Of a stretch of 7,174 nucleotides of DNA, positions 1 through 6,239 are shown piece after piece; the first letter of the stretch is position 1, and each line of letters opens with the position of its first letter. The DNA is from an uncultured Bacteroidota bacterium. GTDB taxonomy: Bacteria > Bacteroidota > Bacteroidia > Chitinophagales > Saprospiraceae. Position numbers and translations under genes: made by a program. The notes under the pieces were generated by a model. That model did not search any database. It saw only the letters and a program-made list of their open reading frames with translations, and was not told where the DNA came from. The stretch lies in contig CALEIL010000002.1 of NCBI GenBank assembly GCA_937876435.1, positions 1 through 7,174 on the forward strand, written 5' to 3'.

Positions 1-818
1 CTGTATTTTCCGGACCGGTTTACCGTGATTATTGAATCCCGCTCACCGGTGTTCCACCGATACCGGGCATTATGAAATCCGGCATTGAATGTTATTGGTT
101 GGTGGTCACACAGCAGAATGGTATCTGGTAAGGGATCAAAGGCTTCGATCAATACGTCGTCGATAAATACATAGGCTGCATTGGGTACGGACCCGGACGC
201 TGGGTTAGTATATTTATAATTGGATTCCCTATCTGATCTGAAATTTCCAATTATGGCATATTTTTCTCCCCCTCGGGCAATATACTTCCCCTGTATTTTA
301 TACCAGTGATCAAAATTGTCAAAAAAAGTTCCACTTCGTTCTATTTGAGGAGTGAACGGCAGGGTGGTAAGAATATCTTCCTGGACTTTTTCTGAAGTAA
401 GGTACATTCCCGCGACATTGGTCACCATATTTCGGTTCTTATTATCTTTTTTCTTGGGACTGATATGAAAGCGAATGTAATAAGGAATTTCCTTTTGTAA
501 TGTTTTTGTTAGGCGCGTAGCTATGTATGATTTATATTCTTTATTCTCGTCAGATAATAACAAAATGGATATCATTCCTTTCCCCACTTTTTGATATTTT
601 TGATGATGGACACCGTACGGAGAAAATGGTATATTATCCAAACAAGTATGATAGGCGTGATTCCGGGATCCGGTGGTAGGATTATACCAATCTTCAAAAA
701 AATCATGAACTGGGCTTATCGAACAATCCCGTACGCTATCAAAATAAGGATTGGGAATCAGGTTTTGACTATGTCCCTGGCAATATGTAAAAAGAAAAAA
801 GATCAGTAAAAACCTCAT
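1..818 (-). CDS. Secreted multidomain surface protein, N-terminal part (3' end outside window)
   Basis: The reading frame is open from an ATG at 818-816 to the left edge, giving 272 residues with no stop. Residues 1-18 (MRFLLIFFLFTYCQGHSQ) look like a Sec signal peptide cleaved after SQ, a common Bacteroidota site; the Cys at 13 is not in a good lipobox. The mature part starts NLIPNPYFD, has a Cys pair (C31, C59), a 'YIARGGEKYAIIGNF' stretch near 179-193 and 'AAYVFIDDVLIEAF' near 214-227. This resembles the carbohydrate-binding-like N-terminal module of many Bacteroidota secreted proteins. From about 237, 'CDHQPITFNAG ... YRWNTGE ... SGKY' is the start of an Ig/PKD-like repeat. Such proteins often end in a T9SS or gliding-motility C-terminal domain, but that end is not visible. 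A -7 element lies about 40 bases upstream. Function and ligand are unknown; the start and secretion are well supported. Confidence 0.85.
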   Translation of the reverse strand, partial: MRFLLIFFLFTYCQGHSQNLIPNPYFDSVRDCSISPVHDFFEDWYNPTTGSRNHAYHTCLDNIPFSPYGVHHQKYQKVGKGMISILLLSDENKEYKSYIATRLTKTLQKEIPYYIRFHISPKKKDNKNRNMVTNVAGMYLTSEKVQEDILTTLPFTPQIERSGTFFDNFDHWYKIQGKYIARGGEKYAIIGNFRSDRESNYKYTNPASGSVPNAAYVFIDDVLIEAFDPLPDTILLCDHQPITFNAGFHNARYRWNTGERDSIITVNRSGKY

Positions 819-859
819 TTCCCCAATTCTATTTGTCCATTAATAAATGGTGTAGGAAT

Positions 860-893
860 CAAATTTATTGAATAATGAGTTTTTCTGTCGAAA
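860..893 (-). promoter_or_regulatory. Bacteroidota-type promoter for the secreted protein gene
   Basis: On the minus strand, TAAATTTG (867 to 860) is an exact match to the -7 consensus TAnnTTTG. A weak -33 element TTTC (893 to 890; consensus TTTG or TTG) lies 22 bases upstream. The predicted transcript start near 853 gives a leader of about 35 bases before the ATG at 818. The first three bases of the -7 box are also the TAA stop of the sorting-domain fragment upstream. The assignment is by consensus only. Confidence 0.5.
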
Positions 894-1095
894 TTTGATT
901 CTGATTGCGAAAGACGGAAAGATAATACATTCCGGAGGTGAGATCCGAAACGGCTATCTGAGTCTTCTGAAGATGAGGTGTTCTTGTCACTACCTTACCC
1001 ATTATATCTACGATGGTGGCAGCGATCCGGTCGCCGGGATGAATATGGTCCATATCCTCGATATATTGTTTCGCATAAGGTAAGAATATAAAAAT
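865..1095 (-). pseudogene. Orphan T9SS C-terminal sorting-domain fragment
   Basis: The minus-strand frame from a stop at 1098-1096 to the TAA at 867-865 encodes about 76 residues. It carries the hallmarks of a type A T9SS sorting domain: 'AKQYIED', 'TIVDIMGKVV', 'IAVSDLTSGMYYLSV' and a terminal 'TEKLIIQ'. In the family this domain is the last 70-90 residues of a much larger secreted protein. Here there is no body: the only ATG (1053) falls inside the domain, there is no signal peptide, and the usual YPNP motif at the start has decayed to LPYA. The DNA upstream is AT-rich and soon enters the oppositely oriented methyltransferase gene. The simplest reading is the 3' remnant of a deleted cargo gene. 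A real short ORF from 1053 (62 residues) is possible but could not be exported without a signal peptide. Confidence 0.7.
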
Positions 1096-1153
1096 TTAAA
1101 ATCAGTATTTCGACCTCAATTATTCCAAGACTTAACTTTTAGGCAATCTAAAA

Positions 1154-1999
1154 ATGGAAGAGCTGACCATATCGTTTGATAAAATGAGAATTGTCAGACG
1201 ATGGGATATTTTCTTACATTTACCTATCAAAAATGATCAGATGAATTCCGAACCTGAGATAATAGAGCATTACGAATCTATGAACCTGGACCCTGAATCG
1301 AAGACCTACCTACATACCCACGCCAGGCGATTTGCATACCTTTTGAAAATGGTCCAGAAAGTATGTGCTAATTTTAATAGTGATCCGATCCGGATCATGG
1401 ACATCGGCCCGGGTTTTTTTACCGACCTAATGATGACGAATATGGAGGATGACGAGATTTATACGCTCGGATTTGCGCACGAGGCCAGTCGGGGCGGACA
1501 TTTTCCTGCTGATATCAAAATTAACGAAGATCATTTTTATGCTTTTGATCTCAACGACGCGCAGTATCCTGATAAATGGGTCGATACGACGGGGATGGAT
1601 ATAGTAGTCATGGCCGAAGTACTGGAACACTTGTATACCAGTCCTGTTCATGTGTTCCGGTTTATTGCCTCGATCTTGAATCCGGGCGGATACTTGATCG
1701 TCGGCACGCCCAATTCAATAGCTCTGGAGAAGCGTCTGGCTCTGTTAACAGGGCGCAATCCCTATGAAATGATCCGGGAGACCAGAGACAATCCCGGCCA
1801 CTTCAGGGAATACACGGTATCGGAACTCAGGCAACTGGCCGCTAAAGCGGGATTGGAAACCGTGGACTATGAGATAAAGAATTATTTTAAACGCAATACT
1901 CCGGTGGGAGTCTTGTATGATAAATTAGTGTCAATTTTTTTGCCAGCCGGTTTTCGGACCGGTATCCATATCGTTTTTCAAAAACCGGCAACCAGCTAA
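1154..1999 (+). CDS. Class I SAM-dependent methyltransferase
   Basis: The 281-residue product has the Rossmann-type methyltransferase fold (Methyltransf_11/23-like). Visible motifs are motif I 'IMDIGPGFF' (81-89, SAM binding), an acidic strand end 'YAFDLND' (129-135), 'DIVVMAEVLEHL' (149-160, the motif usual in this superfamily), 'LNPGGYLIVGTPN' (175-187) and 'HFREYTVSEL' (216-225). The motif set is complete and there is no signal peptide or membrane segment, so it should be a cytoplasmic enzyme. The substrate cannot be read from sequence; relatives include enzymes acting on small molecules, quinones and surface glycans. The start is uncertain: ATG 1241 (residue 30) is an alternative, because the first 29 residues look unlike the rest and a promoter-like sequence lies inside them at 1191-1222. 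The gene stands alone, converging on the downstream hydrolase with a gap of 42 bases. Confidence 0.85.
   Translation: MEELTISFDKMRIVRRWDIFLHLPIKNDQMNSEPEIIEHYESMNLDPESKTYLHTHARRFAYLLKMVQKVCANFNSDPIRIMDIGPGFFTDLMMTNMEDDEIYTLGFAHEASRGGHFPADIKINEDHFYAFDLNDAQYPDKWVDTTGMDIVVMAEVLEHLYTSPVHVFRFIASILNPGGYLIVGTPNSIALEKRLALLTGRNPYEMIRETRDNPGHFREYTVSELRQLAAKAGLETVDYEIKNYFKRNTPVGVLYDKLVSIFLPAGFRTGIHIVFQKPATS
1191..1222 (+). promoter_or_regulatory. Possible promoter inside the 5' end of the methyltransferase frame
   Basis: TTG (1191-1193) and TACATTTA (1215-1222; 7 of 8 to TAnnTTTG) are separated by 21 bases, a normal Bacteroidota spacing. A transcript from here would start near 1229, so translation would have to begin at ATG 1241 instead of 1154. 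No better -33/-7 pair was seen between 1098 and 1154. The match is short and may be chance. Confidence 0.25.
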
Positions 2000-2041
2000 A
2001 GACCTTCCTATGTCCAGGTTTCGGCGAGGTTTACCGCTGGA

Positions 2042-2899
2042 TTATTTAATGTCAAAATAACTCAATACCGGAAAATGATCCGAATTGAAATGCCCATCGA
2101 TCCAATGGCTCAAAATGGCGGTCTTCGAGGTTTGGATTTTATCGTTGGTGAATATGTAATCGATTCGATTGCCACCTTCTTTGTTAATATCAAAACTTGT
2201 AAATGTCGTTGTCGGACCCATAGGAGGATGGTCTGAGGTCGTATAGGTGTCATTGAATGCGGCGGACATTTTCCGGATGGCTTCCGACTCCGGAGGCAGG
2301 TTGAAATCACCCGATATCACGACAGCCTCACTGAGATCGGCCAATTCACGGACTTTTTGGATGATCAGATCTACGCTATTGACGCGGGCAATCTCGCCGC
2401 GGTGGTCGAAGTGGGTATTGAAATACCATATTTTATCTTTCTTCCTCTTTTTATATTGAAAATAACCGTAAGTACATATACGCGGTAAGGCCGCGTCCCA
2501 TCCTTTGGATATTTGATCCGGCGTCTCCGACAACCAGAAGGTTCCATTGTCGAGCAGTCTGACCCGTTCCGTGTGGTAAAATATGGCGCTGTATTCTCCT
2601 TTTTCCTTCCCGTCATCACGCCCCACGCCTATGTACGAATAGGAAGTGAGCAGGCTGTCCAGGTATTCCAATTGGAAGTGCAAGGCTTCCTGAACTCCGA
2701 TAAAATCAGGTTCGTAAAACGCCATCTCATGGGCCAGGTTTTCTTTGCGGTGATCCCAGGAATCAGCTCCGTCATCGGCGCTGCCGTATCGAATATTGTA
2801 AGTCATGACGCTGCGTTCCTGTGCAATCAGAGCCGGAGTGATAATATCTGAAAACATGAAAATAATCAATACAATTCCGGGTAAATATACTTTTTTCAT
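2042..2899 (-). CDS. Secreted endonuclease/exonuclease/phosphatase (EEP) family hydrolase
   Basis: The 285-residue protein begins with a Sec signal peptide (MKKVYLPGIV, then a hydrophobic stretch ending near ALIAQ at 23-27), so it is exported to the periplasm or beyond. The rest is an EEP (DNase I-like) metal-dependent phosphodiesterase/phosphatase domain with its catalytic set intact: 'MTYNIRYG' (N35), 'GVQEA' (metal ligand E71), 'NTHFDHRG' (H163), 'SGDFNLPP' (D198, N200), 'RIDYIF' (D247) and 'SDHFPV' (D274, H275). The family includes nucleases, inositol phosphatases and sphingomyelinases; the substrate here is unknown. The frame can be extended upstream to ATG 2992, adding 31 residues, but that would bury the signal peptide, so 2899 is preferred. 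It is divergent from glpD across 196 bases. Confidence 0.88.
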   Translation of the reverse strand: MKKVYLPGIVLIIFMFSDIITPALIAQERSVMTYNIRYGSADDGADSWDHRKENLAHEMAFYEPDFIGVQEALHFQLEYLDSLLTSYSYIGVGRDDGKEKGEYSAIFYHTERVRLLDNGTFWLSETPDQISKGWDAALPRICTYGYFQYKKRKKDKIWYFNTHFDHRGEIARVNSVDLIIQKVRELADLSEAVVISGDFNLPPESEAIRKMSAAFNDTYTTSDHPPMGPTTTFTSFDINKEGGNRIDYIFTNDKIQTSKTAILSHWIDGHFNSDHFPVLSYFDIK

Positions 2900-3071
2900 A
2901 CAATTGAGAGGTAAAATGTGGATGAATACGGGGCTCAATTTAATTGATTTTTGGGAACAATTCAAGTAGATATGTTCATCAGACCCAAACATTTTCCCAT
3001 ATTTGTCATCGATATTCGAAATGGGTAAAGAGAAGTGCAGATATTTATAAATTACTAATACTGGAAATAAT

Positions 3072-3104
3072 CAAATATAGGTGTGGCGTGATAAAATGAT
3101 CAAA
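3072..3104 (-). promoter_or_regulatory. Candidate Bacteroidota promoter firing leftward toward the EEP hydrolase
   Basis: On the minus strand TATATTTG (3079 to 3072) matches TAnnTTTG exactly, and TTTG (3104 to 3101) lies 21 bases upstream. The predicted start near 3066 gives a leader of roughly 165 bases before the hydrolase ATG at 2899. The element straddles the start codon of the divergent glpD gene, so its use could interfere with glpD expression. No equally good plus-strand promoter for glpD was seen between 2900 and 3095. Confidence 0.4.
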
Positions 3105-4631
3105 TCTATAACTGATACTCATCAGCCATATGATGTAGTAGTGATCGGTGGTGGTGCGACAGGCCTGGGTATCGCGGTGGATGCGGCGAGTCGTGGTTAT
3201 TCCACCTTGCTTCTGGAACGGGATGATTTCGCCAAAGGAACCTCGAGTCGCAGTACCAAACTGGCTCACGGGGGTGTCCGGTATTTGGCACAGGGTAATG
3301 TCAGATTGGTGATGGAAGCCTTGCGGGAACGGGGGATCATGAAACAGAATGCCCCGGCCCTGATCCGTGATCTGCCATTTATCGTTCCGGCGTATCGCTG
3401 GTGGGAAATACCGTTTTATCTGATCGGTCTGAAGCTGTACGACCTGCTTTCCGGTAAATTGAGTCTGGGGAGATCCAGGTTTTTATCCGCTTCTTCCGTG
3501 ATCAAACAACTCCCTACAATCCGCAAAAAAAACCTTAAGGGAGGGATTGTGTATTACGACGGTCAGTTTGACGACAGTCGAATGGCTATTTCGCTGGCCA
3601 AAACGACCGAGAATCTGGGGGGGCAGATCCTCAATTATGCAGAAGTCACCGAGATCCGGAAGAAACCAAACCATGATGTATTTTCCCTGACTTTTCGGGA
3701 CCACATCTCGGGATTGGACTTTCCGGTTACGTCCAAAACGATTTTCAATGCCACCGGTGTATTCGTGGATAGTGTTCCTGGAATGGATGGTTCCATGCCC
3801 CTAATCGCACCGAGCCGAGGAGCCCACATAGTAGTGGATCGTCGCTACCTGAAAGGGTCAGGGGGATTGATGATTCCCAAAACCTCCGACGGTCGAGTTT
3901 TATTTGTGATACCCTGGTACGGTAAGGCTCTGATAGGGACTACCGATGCCCCGGTTGCCGAAGCAGTTAAAGAACCAGTACCTTCGGAAAAGGAAATCCT
4001 GTTTATCCTGGAAACAGCGCAAACCTACCTGAATCCGGCACCACAAGAACACGACATTCTCTCTGTTTTCGCCGGATTGAGACCTCTGGCTGCCCCCCGG
4101 TCGTCGGGTAAGAAAACGAAGGAAATATCGAGGGGACACCAGATTTTGGTGATGGATGATCAGATGATCACCATCATCGGAGGAAAGTGGACCACCTATC
4201 GGCGAATGGCACAGGATGCCATCGACGAGGCGATTGCCATCGGTCGGCTCCCGGAGCGACCCTGCCGGACTGATGATCTTCCGATTTGGATTTCTGACAT
4301 TGACAGGAAGTATGGATTGGGGGCTGAGCACCGGGTCAAGCCCGGCAAGACGGATGGTGAGAGGGCAGCCAACCTTTTGGATGGATATCCGTGGACGGAG
4401 GACGATGTGCGTTATATGATCCGGGAAGAATACGCGATGACCATTGAGGATATCCTGAGTCGCAGGATGCGTATACTGGTATTGGATGCCGGGATGGCCA
4501 TTAAATTGGGTCCGGTGATAGGGGATATTCTGGAGCAGGAACTGGCTGCAGGAACGTATAATAAGTCCAGAGATTTAAACATGTTTTATGAACTGGCAAA
4601 AAATTACCGTTGGAAAAGGAATGAATTTTGA
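3096..4631 (+). CDS. glpD: Aerobic glycerol-3-phosphate dehydrogenase (FAD-dependent)
   Basis: GlpD oxidises sn-glycerol-3-phosphate to dihydroxyacetone phosphate and passes electrons to the quinone pool at the inner face of the cytoplasmic membrane. The 511-residue product is full length for the family. It shows the N-terminal FAD-binding 'VVIGGGATGLG' (15-25), the GlpD signature 'GTSSRSTKLAHGGVRYL' (48-64), 'GGIVYYDGQFDDSR' (149-162), 'FNATGVF' (217-223), 'APSRGAHIVV' (238-247), 'VIPWYGKALIGTTDAP' (271-286) and 'IIGGKWTTYRRMAQDA' (360-375). A C-terminal DAO_C-type helical domain (about 405-485, 'VRYMIREEYAMTIEDIL') follows. The 'RWWEIPFYLIGLKLYDLL' stretch (101-118) could help membrane contact. 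ATG 3096 is chosen over an in-frame GTG at 3081 because the family N-terminus is short before the FAD motif. It is first in a glpD-glpK-glpF cluster. Confidence 0.95.
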   Translation: MIKSITDTHQPYDVVVIGGGATGLGIAVDAASRGYSTLLLERDDFAKGTSSRSTKLAHGGVRYLAQGNVRLVMEALRERGIMKQNAPALIRDLPFIVPAYRWWEIPFYLIGLKLYDLLSGKLSLGRSRFLSASSVIKQLPTIRKKNLKGGIVYYDGQFDDSRMAISLAKTTENLGGQILNYAEVTEIRKKPNHDVFSLTFRDHISGLDFPVTSKTIFNATGVFVDSVPGMDGSMPLIAPSRGAHIVVDRRYLKGSGGLMIPKTSDGRVLFVIPWYGKALIGTTDAPVAEAVKEPVPSEKEILFILETAQTYLNPAPQEHDILSVFAGLRPLAAPRSSGKKTKEISRGHQILVMDDQMITIIGGKWTTYRRMAQDAIDEAIAIGRLPERPCRTDDLPIWISDIDRKYGLGAEHRVKPGKTDGERAANLLDGYPWTEDDVRYMIREEYAMTIEDILSRRMRILVLDAGMAIKLGPVIGDILEQELAAGTYNKSRDLNMFYELAKNYRWKRNEF

Positions 4632-4663
4632 AAAGTTTCTTACTTTAAATTTTTTTTAAATGA

Positions 4664-4704
4664 CGGTTCTCCATTAATATGTGAATTCGATTGCTGTAGA
4701 ACCG
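4664..4704. promoter_or_regulatory. Inverted repeat in the glpD-glpK gap
   Basis: The 87-base gap between glpD and glpK contains a perfect 7-base inverted repeat: CGGTTCT (4664-4670) and AGAACCG (4698-4704), 27 bases apart. The second arm ends 14 bases before the glpK ATG. It could be a split operator, a leader hairpin affecting glpK translation, or chance. A separate AT-only palindrome, TTTAAA-TTTTT-TTTAAA (4644-4660), lies just upstream and is too weak to call a terminator. No convincing TAnnTTTG promoter was seen in this gap. Confidence 0.35.
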
Positions 4705-4718
4705 ATAAATCTACCCGA

Positions 4719-6212
4719 ATGTCCGAAAAATATATCTTAGCGCTGGATCAGGGAACCACCTCATCCCGGGCCATCATTTTCAATAAAGCCGGAGAAATAG
4801 TCTCCATCGCCCAAAAACCATTTCAACAATATTTCCCCAAAGCGGGTTGGGTCGAACACGATGCCCGCGAAATCTGGTCCACGCAGTCCGGAGTGGCCGC
4901 AGAAGTGATCGCACAGGCGGATCTGACCGGTCTGGACATCGAGGCCATCGGCATTACCAATCAACGAGAAACGACCGTGGTATGGGACGTCGAAACGCAG
5001 CAGCCTATCCATCATGCCATCGTATGGCAGGACCGGCGAACGTCGCAGTATTGTGAAGAACTCAAGTCCGCAGGTCACGCCGAAATGATCCGGTCCAAGA
5101 CGGGCCTGATCATCGATGCCTATTTCTCGGCGACCAAATTGAAATGGATACTGGACCACGTGGATGGAGCCAGAGATCTGGCTGAAGCGGGTCGTTTGCG
5201 GTTTGGCACAGTCGATTCGTGGTTGATTTACAAATTTACAAAAGGAAAGGTGCACGCCACCGACATCACCAATGCCTCCCGGACGATGTTGTACAACATC
5301 CATGATCAGCATTGGGATGAAGATTTGTTGGATTTATTTGACATTCCATCCTCTATGCTGCCTGAAGTGAAATCCAACAGCGAGATATTTGCCACTACAT
5401 CTACTACATTATTTACGACAAAAATACCCATCGCCGGCGTGGCCGGAGACCAGCAATCGGCCTTGTTTGGTCAGATGTGCCTGGAGAAGGGTATGGCCAA
5501 GACCACTTACGGCACCGGTTGTTTCCTGGTGATGAATACGGGCCATGAGGCTGTGCGATCGGAAAACAACCTGCTGACTACGGTTGGTTGGAAACTGGGA
5601 GATCGGGTCACCTACGCCCTGGAGGGTAGCGTATTTATTGGTGGGGCGGCGATCCAATGGTTGCGCGATGAACTAAAGCTTTTGGAAGATGCAGTCGAAT
5701 CGGAAGCCATGGCCACCGCTGTGGAAGATAACGATGGTGTTTATTTTGTCCCTGCATTATCGGGATTGGGTGCACCCTACTGGGATCAGTTTGCCCGTGG
5801 GACCATCGTTGGATTGACCCGGGGTACCACGAAAAACCACCTCGTCCGGGCAGCACTGGAAGGGATCGCCTACCAGGTGGCTGACGTTTTGAAAGCGATG
5901 GAGCAGGATATGGGCACACCGTCAACGGAAATGCGCGTGGATGGAGGGGCGGTGATGAACAATTTCCTGATGCAGTTTCAGGCAGACATCATCCGGAGCA
6001 AGGTGATTCGTCCGGAAGTCATGGAGACCACTGCGCTCGGAGCCGCCTACCTGGCGGGACTGGCCACCGGATACTGGGAAAGCATCTCGGATATTCAGCA
6101 TCAGTGGCAGGTTAACCGGGCATTTGAACCCGAAATGGATGAAGAGGTGGCCGAACGTCTGATGAGCAAGTGGCACGAAGCTGTCAAACGTTCGCGGGGT
6201 TGGGAAAATTAG
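4719..6212 (+). CDS. glpK: Glycerol kinase
   Basis: GlpK phosphorylates glycerol with ATP to sn-glycerol-3-phosphate in the cytoplasm, trapping glycerol brought in by GlpF and supplying GlpD. The 497 residues are close to the E. coli length (about 500) and align through the FGGY kinase fold. Visible are the phosphate loop 'DQGTTSSRAI' (10-19), 'NQRET' (R83, E84, glycerol binding), 'WQDRR' (W103, D105), FGGY signature 1 'YFSATKLKWILD' (135-146), 'TDITNASRTMLYNI' (181-194), 'AGDQQSALFG' (catalytic base D244), 'YGTGCFLVMNTG' (264-275), 'GSVFIGGAAIQWL' (303-315) and 'DGGAVMNNFL' (408-417). All catalytic residues are present. The loop at 229-235 lacks the glycines and arginine that bind fructose-1,6-bisphosphate in E. 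coli GlpK, so regulation probably differs. It sits between glpD (87-base gap) and glpF (27-base gap). Confidence 0.97.
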   Translation: MSEKYILALDQGTTSSRAIIFNKAGEIVSIAQKPFQQYFPKAGWVEHDAREIWSTQSGVAAEVIAQADLTGLDIEAIGITNQRETTVVWDVETQQPIHHAIVWQDRRTSQYCEELKSAGHAEMIRSKTGLIIDAYFSATKLKWILDHVDGARDLAEAGRLRFGTVDSWLIYKFTKGKVHATDITNASRTMLYNIHDQHWDEDLLDLFDIPSSMLPEVKSNSEIFATTSTTLFTTKIPIAGVAGDQQSALFGQMCLEKGMAKTTYGTGCFLVMNTGHEAVRSENNLLTTVGWKLGDRVTYALEGSVFIGGAAIQWLRDELKLLEDAVESEAMATAVEDNDGVYFVPALSGLGAPYWDQFARGTIVGLTRGTTKNHLVRAALEGIAYQVADVLKAMEQDMGTPSTEMRVDGGAVMNNFLMQFQADIIRSKVIRPEVMETTALGAAYLAGLATGYWESISDIQHQWQVNRAFEPEMDEEVAERLMSKWHEAVKRSRGWEN

Positions 6213-6239
6213 AATTTAAACAAATCACAATATTAAATT

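Noticed and set aside
591..809. A 72-codon plus-strand ORF
   Set aside because: It is antisense to the well-supported secreted protein gene and its product has no recognisable features.
868..1083. A 71-codon plus-strand ORF opposite the sorting-domain fragment
   Set aside because: The minus strand gives the family-like sequence; the plus-strand product has no motif.
1947..1962. CCGGT-N6-ACCGG hairpin near the methyltransferase 3' end
   Set aside because: It lies inside the coding sequence, has only 5 base pairs and is not followed by a T-run.
1992..2040. Possible bidirectional terminator between the methyltransferase and the EEP gene (CCAGCTAAA with TTTA-CC-GCTGG)
   Set aside because: The stem needs a 2-base bulge and a loop of about 29 bases, and there is no T-run on the plus strand and only a distant one on the minus strand.
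2900..2992. 31-codon N-terminal extension of the EEP hydrolase from ATG 2992
   Set aside because: It would place the signal peptide in the middle of the chain; the ATG at 2899 starts directly with MKK and a hydrophobic core.
3900..4331. Long minus-strand ORFs antisense to glpD, glpK and glpF (for example 143, 183 and 187 codons)
   Set aside because: They are shadows of strongly supported plus-strand genes, with compositionally odd products lacking motifs.
4644..4660. TTTAAA-TTTTT-TTTAAA as a glpD terminator
   Set aside because: An AT-only 6-base-pair stem without a following T-run is too weak; glpK follows closely on the same strand.
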